From assembly GCF_024498355.1 (NCBI RefSeq), contig NZ_CP101833.1:2275001-2339000 (forward strand): DNA of 64,000 nt, written 5' to 3'. How positions within the stretch are numbered: the first letter of the stretch is position 1; every line of letters begins with the position of its first letter. The position numbers were made by a program, and so were the translations under genes. Below the pieces are notes generated by a model that ran no database searches, was not told the DNA's origin, and was given only the letters and a program-made list of their open reading frames with translations. Source of the DNA: Bacillus pumilus. Lineage in GTDB: Bacteria > Bacillota > Bacilli > Bacillales > Bacillaceae. Of the stretch, positions 35,061 through 44,028 are shown piece after piece.

Positions 35061-35684
35061 TCACTCTAAGTCGGAATAATTAGATTGAAATTGAGAGAAA
35101 TATCCATTAGATAATTTCTCTTGATTAAATAACAGTTCTAACCAATTTGCTAAAACAGGGTGATCCAGTGGCTTCCATCCTTCTTCTAATAAAATATTTT
35201 GGGGACAATCTTTTTTTGATACCATACCTATTATACAAATTTCCATATCTCTATCTGCCCAAATCGCCCACTGCAAAGAACGGGATAACCAAACCACAAT
35301 GTTTGAGTTCGTAATTATATTATCAGCTATAGAACCTTTTGGGTTCGTCCATAGTGCATTTACATAATCCTCACCTGAAATGCTCACACTCGCTTTCAGC
35401 CAATTGTAATAACCAAACTCCTTCAAATAGTAATCAACTGGATCTGGCTTAAGGACTGCGGTCAAAAATTCTCTATCACTTGTTGAATTTAATAAATCCT
35501 TGATTGTAGGTAAAATATCATCACTTAATGCCCACTCAAACTCTTGAAACAAAAAACAATCAAAATTCTTACGGAAGACTTGTTGTGGCAGCCTTTTATT
35601 TTGATCAAATACATGATCCACTAAATCCTGATAGAACCTGTATTCTTTTTCTGAGCGAACAAATAAGTGCTCAGACTGGTTCAA
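35061..35684 (-). CDS. Uncharacterised cytosolic protein, immunity-like cluster
   Basis: 207 aa, TTG start (TTGAACCAGTC) with GGGGGC upstream. Rich in Trp and Asp/Glu, no signal peptide or membrane helix. The central part SNIVVWLSRSLQWAIWADRDMEICIIG looks like an alpha/beta core. It is the first gene of a five-gene run of small unknown proteins on this strand. Not recognised. Confidence 0.5.
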   Translation of the reverse strand: MNQSEHLFVRSEKEYRFYQDLVDHVFDQNKRLPQQVFRKNFDCFLFQEFEWALSDDILPTIKDLLNSTSDREFLTAVLKPDPVDYYLKEFGYYNWLKASVSISGEDYVNALWTNPKGSIADNIITNSNIVVWLSRSLQWAIWADRDMEICIIGMVSKKDCPQNILLEEGWKPLDHPVLANWLELLFNQEKLSNGYFSQFQSNYSDLE

Positions 35685-35795
35685 GCAAAAGCCCCCTTTC
35701 TACAACACTCATGTGATTTCACTTTAATTTTCCTAAAACTAACCCATATATCATCAACTTATCAATATATCCCCTTTTTTATATAAAAAAGCACC

Positions 35796-36584
35796 CTAAA
35801 CGGATGCTTCAATCAAATGATATTTTTTCAATATACGATAGGTGATTTCTTTTGCTTCTAGTCCGGTGCCTTCGATATTTGTGGCGAAGATGTAGGTTTT
35901 GTTTTCATGTTTGATAAAGCCTACATACCAGCCGATGCCTGAGCCAGATCCTGTTTTTCCGTATAGGGTGGCATATTTCTCTTCTTCTTGTATCATCATT
36001 CGTTTGACCGTTCTCATGACAGATAGGTCAAATGGGAGCCTTTCTTCATATAGCTGTTTGAGAAAATGGACTTGTTCTACTGGAGAAATGCGCAACGAAC
36101 TGCTTAACCAAAATTGATCGATTCCGCCAGATATGTCTTCATTCCCATAATGAATGGCTTTCACCCAATGATTCATGCGTTCTTCTCCGATGTCACGTGC
36201 CATGGCTTGATAGTACCAGACGACTGAATCTCTCATGCCAGAGCCCAGTGTATGATCCTTATTCCAGTTATCAATTTCTCTTTTTATTCCGTCCCAATAT
36301 TTGATGTCATATTCATCTCTCACCGCGCCTGTTTGGAGGCCGATGAGGGCATTTGCCACTTTAAATGTTGATTGTGGGGCAAAGCGCTTGTTCGCTCTTT
36401 TTTTGTTATATACCCATGGCGATTTTTCTTTTACCTCTTGAATCACAAATGTGCCTTCCCGGTCTTTCATGAATTCATCTACTGACCACGCTGGAGATGT
36501 TCCCTCACTTGATGAAGGCTGGCCGATACAAAATGCTAACAGCATGATAGTGCAAAACAGCCATTTTATATGATTTTTCTTCAA
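35796..36584 (-). CDS. Class D (OXA-type) beta-lactamase
   Basis: Serine beta-lactamase with signal peptide, 262 aa from the TTG at 36584 (AAAGGAG upstream). Class D motifs are complete: the STFK tetrad with the carbamylated lysine, SVV after RD, YGN, and KTG. It corresponds to the chromosomal BPU-type enzymes of the B. pumilus group. The downstream hairpin is weak. Confidence 0.92.
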   Translation of the reverse strand: MKKNHIKWLFCTIMLLAFCIGQPSSSEGTSPAWSVDEFMKDREGTFVIQEVKEKSPWVYNKKRANKRFAPQSTFKVANALIGLQTGAVRDEYDIKYWDGIKREIDNWNKDHTLGSGMRDSVVWYYQAMARDIGEERMNHWVKAIHYGNEDISGGIDQFWLSSSLRISPVEQVHFLKQLYEERLPFDLSVMRTVKRMMIQEEEKYATLYGKTGSGSGIGWYVGFIKHENKTYIFATNIEGTGLEAKEITYRILKKYHLIEASV

Positions 36585-36667
36585 AAAAATCGCTCCTTTT
36601 CCCATGATTTATATTGATTGTAGCATGTTGGGCGATGAGACATAAGGTACGCTTGTCCTCTTTTCTA

Positions 36668-36702
36668 CCAAATAAAAAAAGCCGGTTTCATCCGGCTTTC
36701 TG
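36668..36702 (-). terminator. Terminator after the acyl-CoA-dehydrogenase-like gene
   Basis: AAAGCCGG-atgaaa-CCGGCTTT on the minus strand followed by a T run. Confidence 0.8.
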
Positions 36703-36708
36703 ATCATA

Positions 36709-37872
36709 TTAGCTTTCTTTTTTCTCTTCAATGGCCTGCTTCGCGATTTTGGAAATCGTCATATCGTCCATTGGCGGGTTATGAAGTCCAGCACGAATGT
36801 CTCGATAGTAACGCTGAAGCGGGCAACCAAGGCTTAAGCTTTTTGCGCCGACTAACCGCATGGCTTTATCGACAATTTGCAGACTATGATTGACGACTAT
36901 ATGCTTCACAGCGCCGAACTCATTGGATAAAAGCGCTCTTTTCTCTGGCTGCTCATACAATTTAGTCGTTGAATAAATGACGTGACGCGCTTGTTTTAAC
37001 AGTAAATCGATTTCGCCAATGAGAGTTTGAACATTTGGCAGATCACTAATGGTTCCGCTGATGCTGTTCGGTGAATGTGTGATGGCATACTGAACAGCAT
37101 AGTCTCTTGCCGCTTGCGCAATCCCTAAATAGCAGGAAGGGATATGAGCGATCCAAGGATTTAACGTACCGCCTCGAGGCCCCTTTTGTACTTCAACGAG
37201 CATGTCATCTGAGACTTCAACCTGATCCAAAATCAAATCATGGCTTTCTGTTCCTCTCATGCCAACAACATCCCACGTTTCTTCTATAGAAACACCTTTT
37301 GTATCACGATGAATTAAAAAGAAGCCGAGCGCTTCTTTTTCTTCGATCCACACACCAACTAAAAAGTATGTGAGCGCTGGTGACATCGTTGTGAAAATTT
37401 TGCGTCCATTGATCACCCATTGATCACCTGATTTAGTTGCTGTTGTCCCGGGTTTGCCCCCTCTTGTTGGACTGCCTGTCTGCGTCTCACTCACAGCCCG
37501 GTTGACAAGGGCACCCTTCTTCACTTCTTCAGCAAAAAATTGCAGCTGCTTTTCACTCCATTGTTTCTTTTCATAAATTTCGCCTACAACCCCTTGGTGC
37601 CAGCCGATCGATAAGGCAGTCGCTCCATCCATGCTGCCGAGCGTCTCTTGAAATAGAACCATATCCGTCACAGATTGACCTCCGCCTCCATATTCAACAG
37701 GCAGAGACAAGGCCGTATACCCCATTTCCACTAAGGCTTCGATATTCTTTTTGGGGAAATGAGCACCTTCATCGTGTTCTTTTGCAGTTTGTTCTATCGA
37801 TTGACGAAGTGATTCCAATTGATTGAGCCATGTTTTTTGAAAGTCTGTATCAACAAATAATGCTTTAGACAA
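36709..37872 (-). CDS. Acyl-CoA dehydrogenase-like flavoprotein (YdbM type)
   Basis: 387 aa with the three-part acyl-CoA dehydrogenase fold: helical N-terminus, a middle beta domain (AVSETQTGSPTRGG, WVINGRKIFTT) and a helical C-terminus. In place of the usual Glu-Gly-Thr near the C-terminal end it reads YYRDIRAGLHNPPMDD, a pattern seen in YdbM and DszC-like flavin enzymes, so a true acyl-CoA dehydrogenase reaction is doubtful. It stands alone with its own terminator. Confidence 0.82.
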   Translation of the reverse strand: MSKALFVDTDFQKTWLNQLESLRQSIEQTAKEHDEGAHFPKKNIEALVEMGYTALSLPVEYGGGGQSVTDMVLFQETLGSMDGATALSIGWHQGVVGEIYEKKQWSEKQLQFFAEEVKKGALVNRAVSETQTGSPTRGGKPGTTATKSGDQWVINGRKIFTTMSPALTYFLVGVWIEEKEALGFFLIHRDTKGVSIEETWDVVGMRGTESHDLILDQVEVSDDMLVEVQKGPRGGTLNPWIAHIPSCYLGIAQAARDYAVQYAITHSPNSISGTISDLPNVQTLIGEIDLLLKQARHVIYSTTKLYEQPEKRALLSNEFGAVKHIVVNHSLQIVDKAMRLVGAKSLSLGCPLQRYYRDIRAGLHNPPMDDMTISKIAKQAIEEKKES

Positions 37873-38115
37873 AACATTCCATCTCCTCTGTTTCTCTCTA
37901 TCTATGACATGCTTATTTTTACATCAATAAAACACACTTTACTTATAGGATTTAATGCGTTAAATTTTATCAATAGTCAGTACATATGTCAAAAGAACGT
38001 GCTCCTCCTATCATCGCAGCTACTAACCCTTCAAAGATGGCAGACGCATACTCGCTTTTGCTATCTTAGAAAAAACGATTGAGCGTGCGGAAGATCTCTT
38101 TGACGATAAAAAAGT

Positions 38116-38150
38116 CGAACAGGCACGAGCACCTGATCGACTTTTCTCAT
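38116..38150. terminator. Terminator after the manganese catalase gene
   Basis: AAAAAGTCGA-aCAGG / CCTGa-TCGACTTTTT hairpin. The 282 bp gap upstream of it (37873-38154) also holds an open plus-strand stretch without a start codon; no gene is supported. Confidence 0.75.
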
Positions 38151-38154
38151 TCAT

Positions 38155-38985
38155 TTACTCACTTTTTTTCGGTGTGTTAAACAGTTCCTTTGGTGCCGGT
38201 TTCAGTTTTGGTGCAGAGCCGAACACGACAGGTGCAGAAATATATCTGAACTCTCCCTTTCCATCCATGCTTCGGCCATGTGCCCATCTGCCTTCCTTGC
38301 TTTCTTCCCCTCTTGAGAAGTTAAACAGATCATAGGATACTTGCTGTTTTTCTAGTGAGCGCGGGAAGGTCGTTGGTACAACAACATCGCCTTCTCTTTC
38401 CTCTAATTCTTTAATTGCCGCAATCCACATATTTTGATGATATGTATCACGAGCAATGAGAAAGGAGAGCATATCCTTAACCCCGCGGTCATCGGTCATT
38501 TCATATAGCCTTGTAACCTGAAGTCTCCCTTGTGACTCTGCATTCAAATTCGCCCGGAAATCAGCCATTAAATTTCCGCTTGCAATGATATATTTTGCAT
38601 TCCACGGATATCCTTGACTATCCGCTGCCATTGCTCCTAAGCCTGCAACAATTGCATGTTGAGGGTTCATTCCCCCCATGACAGCTGCAAGTGCTGGATC
38701 ACTTTGATACGCCTGTTCTTGTTCTTTGACCGGTGCTTTATCAAGTAATCGTGCAATCATCGTCGCCAGCATCTCGACATGACCAATTTCCTCTGTTCCA
38801 ATGTCAAACAATAAGTCTCTATATTTTTGATCCGCTCGGCAATTAAAGCCTTGAAATAAATATTGCATCATCACGCTGATCTCTCCATATTGACCGCCTA
38901 ATACCTCTTGCAATTTTTTCGCATAAAGTGGATCAGGCTTAGAGGGCTTTGCTTCATATTGCAGTTCTTTGATGTGATAAAACAT
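38155..38985 (-). CDS. Manganese catalase
   Basis: 276 aa ferritin-like dimanganese catalase that disproportionates hydrogen peroxide. Metal-ligand helices are visible: GGQYGEISVMMQYLFQGFN, then TEEIGHVEMLATMIARLL, and later ESQGRLQVTRLYEMTDD and ARDTYHQNMW. The ATG at 38985 follows GGGAGATGA. Similar to B. subtilis YdbD. Confidence 0.93.
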   Translation of the reverse strand: MFYHIKELQYEAKPSKPDPLYAKKLQEVLGGQYGEISVMMQYLFQGFNCRADQKYRDLLFDIGTEEIGHVEMLATMIARLLDKAPVKEQEQAYQSDPALAAVMGGMNPQHAIVAGLGAMAADSQGYPWNAKYIIASGNLMADFRANLNAESQGRLQVTRLYEMTDDRGVKDMLSFLIARDTYHQNMWIAAIKELEEREGDVVVPTTFPRSLEKQQVSYDLFNFSRGEESKEGRWAHGRSMDGKGEFRYISAPVVFGSAPKLKPAPKELFNTPKKSE

Positions 38986-39071
38986 GATGTCATCTCCCTT
39001 ATTTAAAAACATCTTTTCAATTATCACTATTCAAATGTACCCCTCTTTATGAAAACGGACAGATCATATAA

Positions 39072-39102
39072 AAAAAGGGAATAGCTTATGCCATTCCCTT
39101 CG
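39072..39102 (-). terminator. Terminator after bdhA
   Basis: AAGGGAAT / ATTCCCTT hairpin followed on the minus strand by seven T. Confidence 0.8.
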
Positions 39103-39107
39103 GTGTC

Positions 39108-40151
39108 TTATGATTCAGCACTGACTAAAATTTTCACTTGATCTTTTTCATTGATTAATGCATGGAAGCCATCCTCGATCACATCGTCCAGCTTGATTTT
39201 TTTCGTGACGAGTGTATCTGCGGAGAAATAGCCTTTTCTCATTAAGTTTAATACAGATGGGAATACGTCTCTGTAGCCGATAATTCCTTTGACTGTACGT
39301 TCTTTAATGACAATGTCATTCGGCAGAATCTCTGCGCCTTTTTCCCAAATGCTTACAATGACAGTTTCACCTGAAATTCTAGTTGATTGGATTGCTTGCT
39401 TCAATACAACAGGTACACCTGTCACTTCAAAAGAAACATCGACCCCGCCGTTTGTACGGCGTGCGATTTCTTGTACAACATCTTCATACTGAGAAGGATC
39501 AACAATGATCGCTCCAAGCTCTTTTGCTTTTTCTTGGCGTTCTTTTGATAATTCAACTGCGTAAATATCTGTAGCGCCAGCTGCTTTTAAAGCTTCAATG
39601 ACAAGTAAGCCAATTGGTCCGCAGCCAAACACAGCCGCTGTATCTCCAGCTTGTACTTTACTAGAACGAACAGCATATAAAGCAACTGCAGAAGGCTCTA
39701 CAAGAGCGCCTTGCTCATATGATATTTCGTCTGGTAATAAATGAAGTAATTCTTCATCGACTGATACATATTCAGAGAATCCACCGCCGCCTCCGGCAAG
39801 TCCTAAAAAGCCCATGTTTTCATCTAAGTTATAAGCACCTTGATGCCCGTGAGTCGCGAAAATAGGTTCTACAACCACTCGATCGCCTACTTTGTAATGG
39901 CTCACACCTTCTCCTACCTCAACAACCTCACCAGAAAATTCATGTCCCAGTGTAACGGGTGCCTTTTCTTTTGTCAGTGGATGAGGCTCATTCACTGGAA
40001 TGAAGATAGGTCCTCCTAGATATTCATGTAAATCACTACCACAAATGCCGCACCATTTTACTTTTAGTTTCACTTTTCCTGGAGCAACTGTTGGTTCGTC
40101 AATTTCCTCTAGTCGAATGTCCTTTTGATCGTGCCAGCGTAGTGCTTTCAT
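39108..40151 (-). CDS. bdhA: (R,R)-2,3-butanediol / acetoin dehydrogenase
   Basis: Zinc-dependent medium-chain dehydrogenase interconverting acetoin and 2,3-butanediol. 347 aa. The sequence is very close to B. subtilis BdhA: WCGICGSDLHEYLGG, GHEFSGEVVEVGEGV, the unbroken GFLGLAGGGGGFSEYVSV, and the nucleotide-binding AAVFGCGPIGLLVIEALK. The ATG at 40151 follows AAAAGGAG. Confidence 0.96.
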   Translation of the reverse strand: MKALRWHDQKDIRLEEIDEPTVAPGKVKLKVKWCGICGSDLHEYLGGPIFIPVNEPHPLTKEKAPVTLGHEFSGEVVEVGEGVSHYKVGDRVVVEPIFATHGHQGAYNLDENMGFLGLAGGGGGFSEYVSVDEELLHLLPDEISYEQGALVEPSAVALYAVRSSKVQAGDTAAVFGCGPIGLLVIEALKAAGATDIYAVELSKERQEKAKELGAIIVDPSQYEDVVQEIARRTNGGVDVSFEVTGVPVVLKQAIQSTRISGETVIVSIWEKGAEILPNDIVIKERTVKGIIGYRDVFPSVLNLMRKGYFSADTLVTKKIKLDDVIEDGFHALINEKDQVKILVSAES

Positions 40152-40221
40152 TTGTAAGTCTCCTTTTTTCATCAATTTAATTAACTTACTTAAATAATGA
40201 TAACATAATTTTTTTAATTTT

Positions 40222-41442
40222 CTAAGTACGACGCACTATTTTGTTGACAGTCAATGGACGAAAAATGACAAAACATAGAAATAGACAAACAAGAAGCATA
40301 AACATACTCCCTAATATGACGGACGTTCGTATAGATAGAACATGTGCTAAAACGCCAAAGATGCCTGTCATGCCAATCGTCAGAACGGCTTCGCACAATG
40401 CATAAAAGCTTGCAACTCTCCCCATGACCTCTACCGGGATATTCGTTTGATAGAACGTCATAAAACCTGTATTGGCAAACGCTAAAAAGAATGCGAGAAC
40501 AAAAAAACCAATAGCCGCTGCGGTCAATGTGCTAGAAAAAGCATAGATGAGATAGCCAAAAGTGACAAACAGACTGCCGATCGCTAGCATGATGAAAACA
40601 GGCAGCCTCTCGACAATAGCCGAATTGAGACTTGCGCCTGCAATAATTCCCGCTCCAGCCATACTGACAAGAAGTCCATATTCTGTATCAGTCAGCATCA
40701 GCACTTCTTTGGCAAAAGCTGCTTCAAGTGAGTCAATAGCAGTAGGCAGTACCGTCATGGCAGCACTAAATAACAAATACACAGCCATCACATGGCGTGA
40801 CGTCAGACTAAATCGAAGAACAAGCCTCGCATCCTCTTTTAACATGGAAAGTGAAAAACTTTTTTGGCCATCATTTGTTTTTGACAATTTCGGTAAGCAC
40901 ATCGTCAAAAGAGCAGAGATCAAAAGGCAAATCGCATTTACATAAATTGAAAAAACAGGTGTACCGATCAGAAAAAGCAGCCCTGCTACTGCGGGTCCAA
41001 GTAAAAATCCACCCGATTGTAATAAAGAACGAATGGCATTAAACCGTTTGCGGTGACCCGCCGGAACCAGCCCTGTCATATACACCATCGACGCTGGATG
41101 AAATATTGCTTGTGCCATATGAATGACAAACACTATGGCATATACGATCAGCAAATGTCCTGAAAATAAGGCAAAGGGTATACATGCAATCAGAATCGCG
41201 CGGGTTATATCTAAACTGATCATCACATTTCGCTGATTCAGCCTATCGATCAAACTGCCAGACCAACTATTTGTCAAAAGAGCAGCGGCTGGTCTTAGCA
41301 TATAGACAGCTGTTATAGCAAGCACAGAGCCTGTTTCTTGAAAAATGAGCAGATGGAGGGCAATCATATAAATCCATTCTCCTATGTTCGCAATGCCGAT
41401 GGCTCCAAGTAAAATACTCATATCTCGCCAATGTTTTTTCAT
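40222..41442 (-). CDS. MFS transporter under T-box control
   Basis: 406 aa, about 12 membrane helices, of the DHA3/enterobactin-exporter-like group (GAIGIANIGEWIYMIALHLL at helix 1, SGSLIDRLNQRNVM in the loop after helix 2). The second of two adjacent ATG codons has the better spacing to GGGGGG. The leader contains a T-box, so expression should respond to uncharged tRNA. An export or import role for an amino acid or a derived peptide follows from that; the substrate is unknown. Confidence 0.85.
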   Translation of the reverse strand: MKKHWRDMSILLGAIGIANIGEWIYMIALHLLIFQETGSVLAITAVYMLRPAAALLTNSWSGSLIDRLNQRNVMISLDITRAILIACIPFALFSGHLLIVYAIVFVIHMAQAIFHPASMVYMTGLVPAGHRKRFNAIRSLLQSGGFLLGPAVAGLLFLIGTPVFSIYVNAICLLISALLTMCLPKLSKTNDGQKSFSLSMLKEDARLVLRFSLTSRHVMAVYLLFSAAMTVLPTAIDSLEAAFAKEVLMLTDTEYGLLVSMAGAGIIAGASLNSAIVERLPVFIMLAIGSLFVTFGYLIYAFSSTLTAAAIGFFVLAFFLAFANTGFMTFYQTNIPVEVMGRVASFYALCEAVLTIGMTGIFGVLAHVLSIRTSVILGSMFMLLVCLFLCFVIFRPLTVNKIVRRT

Positions 41443-41465
41443 CATTGTCCCCCCAATTTGTCATC

Positions 41466-41767
41466 AAAAAAATCCCGCCCCCAAGACATTTCTGTCTTGA
41501 GGACGGGATTTACTCCGCGTTGCCACCTCAGTTCATTCATCTGTTGCCAGATGAACCTTAGCAGGTCATCATTAACCCTTCTCTGTAACGTGAGAATATC
41601 GCTACACCACCATCCGAAGGAATCCGGTGCAGAGCTAAGAGGCTTGGTTCCATAACGCTCCCCAGCTCCTTCTCAGCTCAACGGAGTTCTCTGTGTGAGG
41701 CAGCGATTATGTACTCTTCTCTATTTGCGCTTTGTTTTCTTTTTTTACACGATCTTCGGCTGAATTG
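41466..41767 (-). promoter_or_regulatory. T-box riboswitch leader
   Basis: On the minus strand: stem I features (AGAGAAGAGTA, AGAGAACTCC, GAGCTGAGA), the T-box sequence GAGGTGGCAACGCGG matching the antiterminator consensus, and then a strong terminator (AATCCCGTCCTCAAGACA ... TGTCTTGGGGGCGGGATT plus T run at 41466-41511). It senses an uncharged tRNA. The specifier codon was not settled; ACC and TGG in TTATGGAACCAAGC are both possible. Confidence 0.9.
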
Positions 41768-41773
41768 TTACAT

Positions 41774-41802
41774 ATTATACTGCGGCTGAACCAAAGCGTC
41801 AA
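41774..41802 (-). promoter_or_regulatory. Promoter of the T-box/MFS unit
   Basis: TTGACG (41797-41802) and TATAAT (41774-41779) on the minus strand with a 17 bp spacer. It sits in the gap between the SDR gene's stop and the T-box. Confidence 0.85.
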
Positions 41803-41816
41803 TGTTTTTTTCATAT

Positions 41817-42566
41817 TTAATCAGCATATATCATCTTTCTTGTCATGCCGCCATCAACGACTAAATCTGTGCCCGTCACAAATTGATTGTCCTCATCGGT
41901 TAAATAAAAGCAAGCCTTCACAATATCCTTTGGCGTGCCGACTCGATTGGAAAGATGCTGCTGGTGATCGATCTCTCGAAGATTCTCCTCATCCTTCGTT
42001 TCAATCCATCCAGGGGAAATGCTATTCACCGTTATGTGATCCTGACTAAAGGAAGCAGCCAGGGCATGAGTAAGCGCTGATATCCCGCCTTTTGATGCCG
42101 CATACGCTTCTGCATCAGGTTCTGACATTGTCGCGCGAGTGGATGAAATGTTCACAATCGAACCGCCTTTTTGATTCTCTTTTATATAACGTGCCGCCTC
42201 TCTTGCACATAAAAAAGCACCTCTTAGATTCGTATGTAACACATGATCAAACTCATCGACCGTTAATTCATAAGGGGATTTTGTACACATGACACCAGCA
42301 TTATTGATCAGAATATCTATCGTTTTGTAACGCTCCACGGCAAACGACATTAAACTTTGAATATCCTTCTCTTGTTTTACATCCGTTTTTTTAAAATAGG
42401 CTTCATAGGACCCCTTTCTTAGCTGCTCTTCCAAATACTTGCCTTTCTCTTCATCGATATCCGCAAGCACCACACGTGCTCCTTCTTTCGCATAACCGTA
42501 TGCGATTGCTTCACCAATTCCATTTGCTGCGCCGGTGATGATGACTGTTTTATGCTGAAAGTTCAT
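41817..42566 (-). CDS. SDR family oxidoreductase
   Basis: 249 aa classical short-chain dehydrogenase. The cofactor motif is ITGAANGIGEA, followed by LINNAGVM, the catalytic Ser in NISST, and YAASKGG with Tyr and Lys. C-terminal VDGGMTRKMIYAD. An Asp after the second strand (VVLADIDEE) suggests NAD preference. The substrate is unknown. No terminator separates it from the T-box promoter. Confidence 0.9.
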   Translation of the reverse strand: MNFQHKTVIITGAANGIGEAIAYGYAKEGARVVLADIDEEKGKYLEEQLRKGSYEAYFKKTDVKQEKDIQSLMSFAVERYKTIDILINNAGVMCTKSPYELTVDEFDHVLHTNLRGAFLCAREAARYIKENQKGGSIVNISSTRATMSEPDAEAYAASKGGISALTHALAASFSQDHITVNSISPGWIETKDEENLREIDHQQHLSNRVGTPKDIVKACFYLTDEDNQFVTGTDLVVDGGMTRKMIYAD

Positions 42567-42666
42567 CGTTTATCAAACCCTTTCTACATGAGATGTTGTC
42601 GTCTATCATACCACTTTGATGAGATAACATGTATAGACTATACCTAGTCAAATGGGACATACATGA

Positions 42667-42701
42667 ACACCCTCCTAAATGAACACTTAGGAGGGTGGAT
42701 T
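42667..42701. repeat. Inverted repeat between the SDR and iron-ADH genes
   Basis: CACCCTCCTAA-atgaacac-TTAGGAGGGTG, perfect 11-bp arms. It lacks a clear T run, so terminator function is uncertain. The rest of the 304 bp gap shows no gene. Confidence 0.5.
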
Positions 42702-42870
42702 ATTTGTGTCTCATTCTGCCGTGTCAGACTAGCCCCATAAATCATGTCGAACTTCTACATCACTATTGTCGTTTGCTTTTTATATAAAGTCTGTAAAAGA
42801 CTCGTGTTTGTATTCTCTATTAGTAGAACTGATGTGTCATTCTATTATTCTCTTTTTCTGTATCGTTATT

Positions 42871-44028
42871 TTAAAAAGCAGTCTTTAAAATTTCTAAGTA
42901 GTCAGCTTTCGTAACGGCACGAACATTGCTTGGTGTAGAGTTGTTTTGTTCTGCTAATTCAGCCATTTTGTCAAAATCCTCTTCTTTTACATAAGATAAT
43001 TCTTTTAGTGTTGGAATGCCTAAATTCTTTGTAAATGTATAGATCCCATCAATCAATTTTTGAATCGCCACATCATCTGAATCCGTTTTATCTGCAAAGC
43101 TCATCATTTTTGCAAGTTCTGCGTGTAATGACTCGTTTTCAACTGCATTAAATTGCATCACATATGGTAAAAATACAGCGTTTGCGATACCATGAGGTGT
43201 GTCATAAAGACTGCCAAGCGCTTCTGCTAAACAATGTATGGCTGCTACACCGGCTGAACCGAAACATAAGCCAGCAAGTAAACTACCTTCCTGCATTTTA
43301 TATCTTGCTTCTAAATCAGCTCCGTTTTCATATGCCTTCGGTAAGTATTTCACAATTGTTTCCATTGCACTTGCACCCATTGCTTTCGAAATAGGGTTTG
43401 TTACTTTACATGTATAGCCTTCAATAGCATGCACCAATGCATCAACGCCTGTTGCGGCTGTTATGCTTTTTGGCACTGTCGCTGTAAGAGCAGGGTCTAA
43501 AATCGCAATGGTTGGTCGAAGCAAGGTATGTTTTAATGTGATTTTTTTATGTGAAGCAGCTAACGTAATGACAGATGAACGTGTCACCTCAGAGCCAGTG
43601 CCAGCCGTTGTTGGAATACAAATTAATGGCGCTATATTTGTATACGCCTTCTTTCCTGCTATATAATCTTCAGGATTGCCGCCATTTGGACCTAATAACG
43701 TAATGGCTTTTGCTGTATCCATTGGACTTCCTCCACCAATAGCAATAACCGCTGATACTTGTTCTTTTCTAAAGAGCTCTGCACCAGTTAGACATTCAGT
43801 ATCTCTAGGGTTTGGAGATACTTGGTCAAATACGATAACGGAATAACCAGCTTCTTGTAAATGCGTTTCAATAGGCGTAACTAATCCTGCGTTTTTCACA
43901 CCAGAGTCAGTCACAATCATAACTGTTGCACTAGGCACTACAATGTCCTCTAGTATAGATGCAATTTCTTTTGATTTACCAGTCCCCATCATCATTTTTG
44001 TATTACAAACATATTCAAAATTCATCAT
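42871..44028 (-). CDS. Iron-containing alcohol dehydrogenase
   Basis: 385 aa type III alcohol dehydrogenase. NAD-binding AVIAIGGGSPMDTAKA, the family signature region TAGTGSEVTRSSVITL, and metal-binding AIHCLAEALGSLYDTPHGIANAV with the iron histidines. The substrate could be a short alcohol or diol. The start codon region touches the remnant symporter gene upstream. Confidence 0.9.
   Translation of the reverse strand: MMNFEYVCNTKMMMGTGKSKEIASILEDIVVPSATVMIVTDSGVKNAGLVTPIETHLQEAGYSVIVFDQVSPNPRDTECLTGAELFRKEQVSAVIAIGGGSPMDTAKAITLLGPNGGNPEDYIAGKKAYTNIAPLICIPTTAGTGSEVTRSSVITLAASHKKITLKHTLLRPTIAILDPALTATVPKSITAATGVDALVHAIEGYTCKVTNPISKAMGASAMETIVKYLPKAYENGADLEARYKMQEGSLLAGLCFGSAGVAAIHCLAEALGSLYDTPHGIANAVFLPYVMQFNAVENESLHAELAKMMSFADKTDSDDVAIQKLIDGIYTFTKNLGIPTLKELSYVKEEDFDKMAELAEQNNSTPSNVRAVTKADYLEILKTAF

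Noticed and set aside
37985..38154. Plus-strand open stretch reading RRILAFAILEKTIERAEDLF
   Set aside because: No start codon or ribosome binding site, and it overlaps the terminator of the manganese catalase gene. It could be a gene scrap, but there is not enough to annotate.
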